Below are positions 17,101-24,191 of a stretch of DNA of 64,000 nucleotides, one piece after another. A program made the position numbers and the translations under genes. The stretch is from Sphingorhabdus sp. EL138 (GTDB lineage Bacteria; Pseudomonadota; Alphaproteobacteria; Sphingomonadales; Sphingomonadaceae): contig NZ_OGVD01000001.1 of the NCBI RefSeq assembly GCF_900258045.1, positions 105,001 to 169,000 of the forward strand, read 5' to 3'. The first letter of the stretch is position 1. Each line of letters starts with the position of its first letter. The notes beneath the pieces are model-generated. The model did not search any database, had not been told where the DNA came from, and worked only from the letters and a program-made list of their open reading frames with translations.

Positions 17101-20100
17101 AAGGCATCATTGGTGCCGTTATACGCAAAGACACCGTCATCGTCTTGACCGGTAACATTGCCGGTGGTGTTGATGGTAAGGCCGCCGCTGCCATAGTTTA
17201 AGGCGTTTATGCCATTGACACCGCCAGTAGCATTTGCCGCCGTGATCGACAGGGACATACCGTTGTTCGAGTTGAACGCATCAATACCGCTATACATATC
17301 TCCTGTCGCTGTGCCGGTAGAAGTAATAGTAAGTGCGCCGGCGCCATTATTGTCCGCATCAATACCATTATAGTAACCATTGGTATCGGCCGCATTGATC
17401 GTCAGGCCGGTACCAGTTGCGAAGCTGTACGCGTTGATGCCATCGAAACTGGTCCCGGTTGCCGTGCCGGTTGAAGTGACGGTCAACACGCCAGTGCCAT
17501 AGTTCCGGGCATCAATACCGTGGTTGAAACCAGTCGCAATGTTGCTTGCGATAATCAGGTCGCTGGCAGCACCCTGGTTAACCGCATCAATGCCATCGGA
17601 ATTAGTACCAGTCGCTGTCCCAGTGGAGGTGATGTTTAGCGCGCCCGTGCCTTGCTGAATTGCTCGAATACCGTCATTGTTGCCGGTTGCGATATTGCTG
17701 GTGATGGTCAGGTCTGCCGTGCCCGTACGGTTTCTGGCCTCTATACCGTTATCTCCCTCACCGATGACCGTCCCCAGTACATTGATGGTGAGCGATCCAC
17801 CAAAATTATTGGCATACATGCCATCGGTCGCACCGGTGATGGTTGTGCCTGCGTCCTGGTTGATCACCATCGAGGCAGAGATATCATTGGCGCTGTTATA
17901 GGCAAAAACACCTGCTTCGCTTTGACCCGTAACATTGCCCGTAACGTTAATTGTCAGGCCGGCTGTGCCATAGTTTAAGGCGCGTATGCCATTAACACCG
18001 CCGATCGCATTGGCCGCCGTGATCGACAGGGATGTGCCATCGCCAGAGTTGTAGGCATAAATGCCATCATCAGTAGTCCCGGTCGCTGTGCCGGTCGAGG
18101 TGATGGTCAATGCCTCGGTACCGCGGTTAAATGTATGGATGCCATAATCATTACCATTGGTATCAACCGCATTAACGGTCAGATCGGTGCCGGAGTTATA
18201 AGCTTCAATACCATCATCAGTAGTCCCGGTCGCTGTGCCGGTGGAGGTGATAGTCAGCGCACCGGTGCCATAATTTTCCGCATCAATACCATTGTCGTCA
18301 CCGAATGTATTAACCGCATTAACGGTCACATCTGTGCCAGTGGCCGAGTTTTGTACATCAATGCCATCATCAATAGTCCCGGTCGCTGTGCCGGTGGAGT
18401 TAATGGTGAGTGCACCATTGCCTCGGTTTTGAGCATAGATGCCGTAATTGTCGCCGTTGGTATCCGCTGCATTGACCGTCAGATCAGTACCAATGGCGGA
18501 GTTATAAGCGTCAATACCATTATCCGTGGTCCCTGTCGCTGTGCCGGTGGAGGTGATAGTCAGCGCGCCGGTGCCGTAGTTGTCGGCATCAATACCATTG
18601 TCGTCACCGAATGTATTAACCGCATTAACGGTCACATCAGTGCCAATGAGCGTGTTTTGCACATCAATACCATTGTCATTAGTACCGGTCGCTGTACCGG
18701 TGGAGGTAATGGTCAGCGCGCCAGTGCCATAGTTGAACGCGTTAATGCCGTTATAGTAGCCATTAGTATCAGCCGCATTGACCGTAAGGTCCGTGCCGGT
18801 GGCTGAGTTATACGCCCTAATACCATCATAATTGGTTCCCGTCGCCGTACCGGTCGATGTGATGGTCAGGGCCTCAGTACCAAGGTTGAGTGCCACGATA
18901 CCGTAGAAATCACCGAAGGTATCGACAGCATTGATCGTAAGATCAGTGCCAGCGGCGGAATTGGAAGCGAGAATACCATTGAAGCTATTCCCTGTTGCTG
19001 TCCCAGTGGAGGTGATGGTCAGCGCGCCATCGCCTTGGTTCAACGCAAAAATACCATTCGTTGCCCCCGTCGCGATATTGCTGGTGATGGTCAGGTCGGT
19101 AGCCGTTGCGAGGTTTCTCGCATCAATACCATCCCCAGTCTCACCAATGACCGTGCCCAGCGCGTTGATTGTCAGCGATCCACCAAGGTTGTCGGCAGAT
19201 ATGCCATCAGTCGCACCGATAATGGTTGTTCCTGCATCCTGGTTGATCACCATCGATGCAGTGATATCATTAGCGCTGTTATAGGCATTGATCCCTTCTG
19301 CAGTTTCCCCTGTAACATCGCCGGTAACGCTAATTGTCAGGCCCGCGGTACCGAGATTTAAGGCGCTGATACCAGTTGTTCCGCCCGTAACATCCGCGGC
19401 TGTGATCGACAGGGATGTGCTATTGGCGGAATTTAGTGCAAAAATACCGCTGGCATTAGTGCCGGTTGTCGTACCCGTTGCCGTGATGGTCAATCCACCG
19501 CGACCTTCATTAAGAGCTTGAATACCAACGAGACCGCCGGTCGCTACGTTACTGTTTATTGTCAGGTCGGTGGCTAAGGCGAAGTTACGCGCCTCGATAC
19601 CATTGGCAGCGTTGCCGGTCGCGGTGCCGGTTGAGGTGATGGTCAGGGCAAGCGTGCCTTCGTTGGTGGCCAGAATACCATTCTCACCACCATTGGTATC
19701 AACCGCATTGACGGTCAGATAGGTACCGGCGTTAAGTACGTCGATGCCATCGTAGAAAGTCCCGGTTGCCGTGCCGGTCGAGGTGACTGTCACCCCGCCA
19801 GTCCCTTCATGAATGGCATAGATACCGTCATTGGCACCGGCGACGGCATTGCTGGTAATGGAAAGGTTCAAGGTACCTGCAGCATTCTGAGCACCAATTC
19901 CGTTCTCCGCAAGACCGGTAACAGTTCCGTTTGACACCACAGACAAAGAACCTGCGTTTGCATTGTTTATGCTAATACCATTCTGCTGCCCTGTAATGTC
20001 GGATGTCTGTGAATCATCGAACGATGCACCGTCCAAACCATCGATCTGCAGCGCATTACCGGCTACCGTTGTTATGCCAAAGCCAGCTTCGGTGGTAACG

Positions 20101-20396
20101 GTGACCGGCGCGCCACCCAGAATCTGGGTCACGTCCGCGCCAGTAGGGTCAGCACAAACAAACTCCCCCGAACCAGGAGGTGTTTCATCACACGTCCCGG
20201 CCATCGCAGGCGCCGTTCCGACCATACCGGTGCCGAATATCAACGCCGCGCCAACCGCAGCGGCCGATACTGTCAAACGCAGTTCCGCCACTTGCGGCAC
20301 CATGCTGGCGGCACCGCCTTTCCACTTCACAATGCGTCCCCCACGGTGGAGAAAGCTTTTGCGTGACGGATCTGATATCTGGTCAAAACGGGGCAT
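14169..20396 (-). CDS. Giant repeat autotransporter, left copy (2075 aa)
   Basis: 2075 aa. The basic N-terminus of about 40 residues, then the hydrophobic stretch LTVSAAAVGAALIFGTGMVG and a cleavage site near AMA-GT (about residue 66), form an extended signal peptide. The passenger (about 67-1790) is built from degenerate repeats of about 41-44 residues with the cores ALTITSTGTATG, DGI-A-NS and TDLTVNAVDTNG, as expected for a beta-helix. Longer blocks recur with NDI-ASMVI(N/D)QDAGTTITGA (four times). A stalk ends in FVEGAQSLWYRSADAWAAHM, then a barrel of about 275 aa ends in GLKVQF. It should be a surface adhesin or surface-layer-like protein. It follows the TIGR03032 gene after 57 bases. It pairs with the copy at 24192-32525. 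Confidence 0.9.
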   Translation of the reverse strand: MPRFDQISDPSRKSFLHRGGRIVKWKGGAASMVPQVAELRLTVSAAAVGAALIFGTGMVGTAPAMAGTCDETPPGSGEFVCADPTGADVTQILGGAPVTVTTEAGFGITTVAGNALQIDGLDGASFDDSQTSDITGQQNGISINNANAGSLSVVSNGTVTGLAENGIGAQNAAGTLNLSITSNAVAGANDGIYAIHEGTGGVTVTSTGTATGTFYDGIDVLNAGTYLTVNAVDTNGGENGILATNEGTLALTITSTGTATGNAANGIEARNFALATDLTINSNVATGGLVGIQALNEGRGGLTITATGTTTGTNASGIFALNSANSTSLSITAADVTGGTTGISALNLGTAGLTISVTGDVTGETAEGINAYNSANDITASMVINQDAGTTIIGATDGISADNLGGSLTINALGTVIGETGDGIDARNLATATDLTITSNIATGATNGIFALNQGDGALTITSTGTATGNSFNGILASNSAAGTDLTINAVDTFGDFYGIVALNLGTEALTITSTGTATGTNYDGIRAYNSATGTDLTVNAADTNGYYNGINAFNYGTGALTITSTGTATGTNDNGIDVQNTLIGTDVTVNAVNTFGDDNGIDADNYGTGALTITSTGTATGTTDNGIDAYNSAIGTDLTVNAADTNGDNYGIYAQNRGNGALTINSTGTATGTIDDGIDVQNSATGTDVTVNAVNTFGDDNGIDAENYGTGALTITSTGTATGTTDDGIEAYNSGTDLTVNAVDTNGNDYGIHTFNRGTEALTITSTGTATGTTDDGIYAYNSGDGTSLSITAANAIGGVNGIRALNYGTAGLTINVTGNVTGQSEAGVFAYNSANDISASMVINQDAGTTITGATDGMYANNFGGSLTINVLGTVIGEGDNGIEARNRTGTADLTITSNIATGNNDGIRAIQQGTGALNITSTGTATGTNSDGIDAVNQGAASDLIIASNIATGFNHGIDARNYGTGVLTVTSTGTATGTSFDGINAYSFATGTGLTINAADTNGYYNGIDADNNGAGALTITSTGTATGDMYSGIDAFNSNNGMSLSITAANATGGVNGINALNYGSGGLTINTTGNVTGQDDDGVFAYNGTNDAFAVINQDAGTTITGADDGVLAENLGGSLTITALGTVIGQAGDGIDARNRATTTDLTITSNIATGDNNGIFAFHEGSGALTITSTGTATGDSTDGIEAYNFDGTDLTINAFDTVGDDNGIDALNEGTGALTITSTGTATGSNFYGISAVNSVNGSSLSITAANAVGGISGIRARNYGTAGLTISTTGDVTGESAAGIDAYNSANDITASMVIDQDADTTITGATDGMYAENFGGSLTINALGTVIGETDDGIDARNRAGTTDLTITSNIATGATNGIDAFNQGTGALTVNSTGVATGTDFFGIFAQNTLEGTDLTVTSVDAVGDNEAIMAINNGTGALIITSTGAASSTNSDAIEARNSGNGADLTVTAFDTDGGESGILANNDGTGALSITSTGTASGATFDGISAFNSAAGTSLSVTAADATGGINGIDVLQEGIGVASVTTTGTVAGGTGNAITAETTGSAIIVNNSGTLESGAGFALEAIGGVTQLTNSGTINGRVLLSAFDDVTVNNGLFNATLNSDFGAGNDLFTNEGTVLVGGNIAFNNLEQFVNDGLIEMRNGVIGNSLTLPGDYVGSGDGSFAFDVTFDGAGSADTLVIAGAATGSNVFEIDDISTSPNFGNMVLVVDAGAGTNEDAFALADESQTIGFFAYSVFYDAPDNDFFLTNTIGTPVFQTLKFVEGAQSLWYRSADAWAAHMATPTDDSASPAWMQIYGTVTNQDDSFEFSAGGLTEPISVNYEQDYFGFQAGYEFGTGVIEDGVLFGLTGGYLNSNLGFDGTADNVRYDAFNVGAYAGLKSDRFFANVLAKYDFITADVSAPTAGYTADLDGYAYGVRLEAGYRFGDEKFFVQPLTSFEYQRASLDDFSALGANIDFDRFDGLRGMIGARLGGETKIKWGNNLTYYLGGQAVHQSQTGDGLTFTSGDTSIEIENRLSKTFGRFELGLSIATQGGVTGFIEGNADISGDYTGYGGRGGLKVQF
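15325..15863 (-). repeat. 539-bp segment identical (inverted) to 30831-31369
   Basis: This part of the left autotransporter, encoding the region from VTAADATGGING to about GSADT, is identical by eye to the right gene over 539 bases. First mismatches on each side are at 15324/31370 and just beyond 15863/30831. Reading frames on the opposite strand of the two genes are also identical here over about 150 codons, which leaves little room for silent change. The flanks differ at many positions. Confidence 0.8.
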
Positions 20397-20453
20397 TGAA
20401 TTTTCCTTGTCGAATAGTGTTATGAGAGTGTGAAGTGTCCGGCTTTGGGGGCG

Positions 20454-21767
20454 TCAACCACCACCTGGTTCCGGTTTTTGATGTGTGAGGAACTTCGCCA
20501 TCTCCGGCGCTGTTGGTCCGATTGCCATCGGGCAGGCATGGCCTTCGAGCAAAGCTACATCGTAAATTTCGGAAACAGCACCATCGATGCGGAACCAGTC
20601 CACGCAGGCGCCTTTGGCCAGATCGATGATCTGAATACCGCACCACGGCTCGCTGTCCGCGGCCGCCAGACGTTGATCTAGTGCTAGCCCTTCAAAGCGC
20701 TGGTATCTGGGCTTTGACAAGCCAACAAAGGCAAAACCATCCTTGATGGCAAGGCCGCGACCAAAGCCAGGGCAGAATACCCGCGGAACAAATTTCCCTT
20801 TGCCGCTCGCAGCTCCCTCGACCACGCCAAGCTCGCCGGTGCCGGAATTAAGCAACCACAGCTCACCTTTATAAAGCCGGGGCGAATGCGGCATGGACAG
20901 GCCTTTGCAGACTACCTTGTTCTTGCGCACGTCAATCACGATACCGCCATCATCGCGGCGATCCCGCCAGCCATCGATGGTATCGGACTGGCTTACCGCA
21001 GTCACATAGGCCGCCTCACCATCTTCCATGGCCAAGCCATTCAAGTGACACCGGTCTTCGTCGATAAGGGCCGAGATAAAGGGCGGGCGCCAGACCTCCT
21101 TGAAGCTATGTCTCGGGTCAGTCGTCGCCAGACAGTTAAACCGCGTATTGATGAATAGCGGCAAACCGTCTTTGCCGATGCCGACATCATGGGCATCCAG
21201 CTCACCGGTATTATAAGTCTGTCGCGCGACGTAGCAGGCATCGAACATGTCGTTCACCCGCTCATTCGCATTCAGGCCGTTTTGAAAACGCATGATCTGG
21301 AAGCCAGCCGACAGCGTGAAACTGTCACCATTTTCCACGCACAGGCCCATCGGCTTCTTTATCGCAGACTGGTGGAGATGAGCACCGCCGCCAGGCTTGC
21401 GTCCAAGCATATACAGCAGACCGGACTGGTAGGAGGAGAAGATCAAAGCGGTGTTCAGCGATGCCAACCGGTCCACAAGCCCGCCGGATTGCGCGAACGT
21501 AGTAGTTTGGGGCGATTCCCCACTAGCCTTCACTTCAGCAAGCTTAGCCGCATCATCCGTCTTGGCTGTCGAGGGGCTTGCTGAAGGTAAACTGCCTTTT
21601 TTTTCAGCACCTTTTTGATCAGCGCTCTTTTTGCCGACGCGTTTCTGTTCCGCCAAACCTGGCATTTGCTTGAGTGCACTCATCCCGCTTGATGAAGCAG
21701 GATCTGATTTAGCTAGGCTTGCTTTTTCTTTTGTACGAGGACTGTCTTTCAACGAAGCTTTTGTCAT
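20454..21767 (-). CDS. TIGR03032-family protein (DUF4915), full-length copy
   Basis: 437 aa. Residues 1-95 are a low-complexity Lys/Ser/Ala-rich leader with no hydrophobic segment, so no signal peptide is seen. The rest matches the TIGR03032 pattern: FSSYQSGLLYMLGRK, AHLHQSAIKKPMGLC, FNCLATTDPRHSFKEVWRPPFIS, EDRCHLNGLAMEDG, YVTAVSQSDTIDGWRD, MPHSPRLYKGELWLLNSGTGE and FVGLSKPR. The spaced strands look like a beta propeller. The family has no known function. It ends 57 bases before the autotransporter on the same strand, so the two form an operon. A shrunken relative sits at the same place before the right autotransporter (23738-24136). Confidence 0.85.
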   Translation of the reverse strand: MTKASLKDSPRTKEKASLAKSDPASSSGMSALKQMPGLAEQKRVGKKSADQKGAEKKGSLPSASPSTAKTDDAAKLAEVKASGESPQTTTFAQSGGLVDRLASLNTALIFSSYQSGLLYMLGRKPGGGAHLHQSAIKKPMGLCVENGDSFTLSAGFQIMRFQNGLNANERVNDMFDACYVARQTYNTGELDAHDVGIGKDGLPLFINTRFNCLATTDPRHSFKEVWRPPFISALIDEDRCHLNGLAMEDGEAAYVTAVSQSDTIDGWRDRRDDGGIVIDVRKNKVVCKGLSMPHSPRLYKGELWLLNSGTGELGVVEGAASGKGKFVPRVFCPGFGRGLAIKDGFAFVGLSKPRYQRFEGLALDQRLAAADSEPWCGIQIIDLAKGACVDWFRIDGAVSEIYDVALLEGHACPMAIGPTAPEMAKFLTHQKPEPGGG

Positions 21768-21874
21768 GTATCATACTCTCTTTTTCTATTCCCAAATGTC
21801 GCGCTCTCATTCATCCACGCGATTTCGATCCCCGTCTATCGACAGCACTGCAGTGCCAGCCTGCAATTATGCAG
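21768..21874 (-). promoter_or_regulatory. Upstream segment of the TIGR03032-autotransporter operon, with palindrome
   Basis: 107 bases between a palindrome CTGCAATTATGCAG (21861-21874) and the ATG at 21767. The matching segment in the right arm (23630-23737) is 108 bases long and holds CTGCATTATTGCAG at the same distance, followed by a shared GGCTGGCACTGC and CTGTCGATAGACGG. The conserved palindrome is a candidate operator, possibly for the nearby LysR protein; that link is inference. Confidence 0.5.
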
Positions 21875-22441
21875 ATGCAATGTTGGATCAAAAAAAGGGT
21901 GTTCTTTTCAGTTATTTAAAAATGGATGGTCGACTGCATCACACCATGGTATCGAGATGCACAGCCGAACAAATTTTCATATTTTTAAGGTCTCGCAGCA
22001 AGTGAACCGACCAGGAGAGATAGCTCCAACGTACTTTTTGGATTTCCAAATATGCGGGCACTCACACGGTGCCCACTTTCATCTATGAAAGCATCAAAAA
22101 CTGAAAATTTGCCGCGAAATAATAGCGCTGAATTGGACAGCAACTTTCTTCTAAGTTGAGCCATGCATGGCTGCCATTGCAGTCGACAAAATCCGTTCGA
22201 TCTCGGCTTGGATTTCGGGGTCCAAAAATTTCTGGAAACACCATCCCGTCCGAGTGTCGTCACCGGCACTGATGCAAAAGAGTGCCTTTACTCCAAGTTA
22301 CAATTGGTTATTCTGGATAGCGCACTGACTACCTCCTCTGAACCCAAAGTGTTGCAGCTCCACCCTGCGAAAACCCGGTCACTGTCTTTTGCAAACCGGT
22401 TTCTCAGACGGAAGCAAGCACAGAAATAGGATGAATTTGTT
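21875..22441. other. Intergenic centre of the mirrored region, left half
   Basis: About 570 bases with no credible gene. Short frames on both strands have no recognisable domains and are rejected. It should hold the promoter of the TIGR03032 operon on its left and that of the lysR gene on its right. An A-run near 21890-21897 and a T-rich/A-rich segment follow the left palindrome. No clear terminator is seen. Confidence 0.35.
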
Positions 22442-23338
22442 GTGTCTTTTGATTGGAACAATCTCAAAATCGTTCTTGCAGCCTCACGCGCGGGTTCGCT
22501 TGCCCGCGCCGCACATTTGCTGGATTTGGATCAGTCAACGACAGGGCGGCGCCTGACAGCATTGGAAGCTGACATTGGAACATCCCTGTTCGCCCGGACG
22601 AAAACCGGGCTGGTGCCCACCGAGACAGGAAAGCTTGTCATCCAGCGCGCCGAGGAAGTTGAACTGCGCATGGAGAATCTGGCCGATGAAATAGCTGTAG
22701 GCGATGGAAACGTCATCGGATTGGTCAGGCTAATCTCCAGTCCGTGGATTCTGGAAGAGCTTGCCAACACCACATTGCCAGATCTTCTCAAGAAAAATCC
22801 CCGTCTCGACGTCCGTCTGCTGGGCTTGATCCACACCATGCCTCTCCGCGGAGAGGCAACGCTGTCACTGTGGTTTGAGAACCCGCCCCGAGCCAGCGAG
22901 TTTGCCGTCAATCTTGGTGAAGTTCACTACGGTGTCTATGCTCCAAAAGGCCTCGATCCCGCTGAATTGGAATGGGTCTCGTTCTTTGATGAAGACGCGC
23001 CGCGTACGGCACCGGTACGGCTGTGGGAGAAGATTCGCGGAGAGCGGGGACACCGGCCGCGATTGACGTCGACAGATGCCCGAGGTGTAATGAAAGCGGT
23101 GGAAGCAGGTATCGGCAAAGCGGTTTTACCGATTTGCATCGCCGAAAAGTCTGACCTGATTGTACCTTTTGGTGAAAAGCCCTTCGAATTAACCAGAATG
23201 CTCAAGCTACATGCGCACCCCGATACTGTTCAGGCAAACCGGACCCAAGCTGTGATGCAGGCGCTGAGAGACAAATTCCAGACGACCTTCTCGCGGCCAG
23301 AGGGCGATCCTCGATATAGGGCCGACAGTTCAGAATAG
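22442..23338 (+). CDS. LysR-family transcription regulator
   Basis: 298 aa starting at GTG. The N-terminal winged helix (about 1-65) has the family signature SRAGSLARAAHLLDLDQSTTGRRLTALE, with the linker helix at 66-90. The effector domain (about 95-290) has the expected alternation (VRLISSPWILEELANTTLPDLL; RLTSTDARGVMKAVEAGIGKAVLPICIAEKS). No diagnostic effector residues can be named. It stands alone in the centre of the mirrored pair of autotransporter loci and diverges from the left operon. That position and the conserved palindromes on both sides make it a candidate regulator of both arms, but it could equally be an unrelated insertion. Confidence 0.9.
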   Translation: MSFDWNNLKIVLAASRAGSLARAAHLLDLDQSTTGRRLTALEADIGTSLFARTKTGLVPTETGKLVIQRAEEVELRMENLADEIAVGDGNVIGLVRLISSPWILEELANTTLPDLLKKNPRLDVRLLGLIHTMPLRGEATLSLWFENPPRASEFAVNLGEVHYGVYAPKGLDPAELEWVSFFDEDAPRTAPVRLWEKIRGERGHRPRLTSTDARGVMKAVEAGIGKAVLPICIAEKSDLIVPFGEKPFELTRMLKLHAHPDTVQANRTQAVMQALRDKFQTTFSRPEGDPRYRADSSE

Positions 23339-23629
23339 AACGAGCCGGTTTTCGCCCTGAAGCGGTGATGTTTTTCATATCATCGCGGGCCGGTTTCAGA
23401 GAAAACCGATCTGGCTGGCACACTAGACATTGGTCATCTTGAAGCACTGAATGCAGTTGCTGAGAAAGTGCAATGCAGGCTGTCTTCGCGCGCGCTTCCG
23501 TTTGCGTAAGGTTGGGACAAAGGTTCCGCGCAAACGGCAATATTCAAACTGACGTCAAGATCCGCTGATATCGATCATATATATCTAACTATCTGAAAAT
23601 ATAACACTTTCTGGCAAAAGACTAAGCAC
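23339..23629. other. Intergenic centre of the mirrored region, right half
   Basis: About 290 bases after lysR with no reading frame that looks coding; the one on the opposite strand overlaps lysR and is a shadow. From about 23565 the sequence turns AT-rich (ATCGATCATATATATCTAACTA is in this part) and leads into the palindrome before the right arm, so it is the likely promoter region of the right autotransporter. Confidence 0.35.
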
Positions 23630-23737
23630 CTGCATTATTGCAGGCTGGCACTGCGGCGCTGTCGATAGACGGCGGCCAGAATCCCGAGGATGATCAACGG
23701 CGCGACATACAGGGAATGCAAATGGAAAGTTTGACTG
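23630..23737 (+). promoter_or_regulatory. Upstream segment of the right arm, with palindrome
   Basis: The segment begins with the palindrome CTGCATTATTGCAG (23630-23643) and continues with GGCTGGCACTGC and GCTGTCGATAGACGG. It is the inverted counterpart of 21768-21874: same length to within one base and the same order of motifs. After about 50 bases the two diverge. It leads straight to the ATG of the truncated TIGR03032 copy. Confidence 0.5.
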
Positions 23738-24136
23738 ATGATAAAAGCTTCGCTGACAGAAAGCGTCTGCACTAGACGCGCCAGAGATATCTACATCAAC
23801 ACCGACTCCGGAACGGGTGTCCGTTGCGACCGAAATACCAAGGTTGAAACAGTTGTGGGCGCTCTAACAGGTGCCAACACTGAAAGGGAAGCCAAGGACG
23901 GGTTCGACCTGAGCGCCAGAACCACCCTCCACAGCGGCACCGGTGTCAACACCAAGATTGATATCATCGCCTACAATGACACGTTCCGCCTTGGTGGGAC
24001 TGTCTGCGAATTTGATATCCCCTTGAGCAATATCCCGTTGTCCCGGGACCACATCTTGTCGCGGGCGATCAGACCGATTGCACCCGAAACAGCCAGGTTC
24101 ATCGACCATCCCAAACCTCAATCCGGCAGCGCCTGA
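23738..24136 (+). pseudogene. Truncated TIGR03032 copy (head and tail kept, middle lost)
   Basis: 132 codons, still open. The start M-KASL corresponds to MTKASL of the full copy at 21767; the DNA ATAAAAGCTTCGCTGA against ACAAAAGCTTCGTTGA shows this directly. The last 24 codons (AIRPIAPETARFIDHPKP...) align without a gap to the end of the full copy (AIGPTAPEMAKFLTHQKP...): 12 of 23 residues and 45 of 72 bases match, and both stop at the same place. The family motifs between (about 300 residues) are missing, and the middle is not alignable with confidence. It ends 55 bases before the right autotransporter (57 in the left arm). Either a decayed gene or a short product with a new role; decay is favoured. 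Confidence 0.6.
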
Positions 24137-24191
24137 CGCGCCAAACCCGCCTGCAAATTTCAGGTGATCATTATTCAGGAAGGAAAACCCA

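Noticed and set aside
15057-20433. Many long open frames on the strand opposite the autotransporters (also 24461-31282)
   Set aside because: They mirror the repeats of the coding strand, repeat the same low-complexity Ser/Pro/Val pattern, and have no ribosome sites or domains. They are shadows, useful only as a measure of DNA identity between the copies.
21836-21850. TGGCAC-N-GC pattern resembling a sigma-54 promoter in the conserved upstream segment (also at 23645-23660)
   Set aside because: The distance between the GG and GC pairs is one base short of the required spacing in both copies.
21985-22429. Two short overlapping frames in the centre (21985-22269 minus, 22163-22429 plus)
   Set aside because: No ribosome site, no domain and no counterpart in the right arm.
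23202-23540. 112-aa frame on the minus strand overlapping the end of lysR
   Set aside because: It overlaps the lysR coding frame for half its length, lacks a ribosome site and resembles no family.
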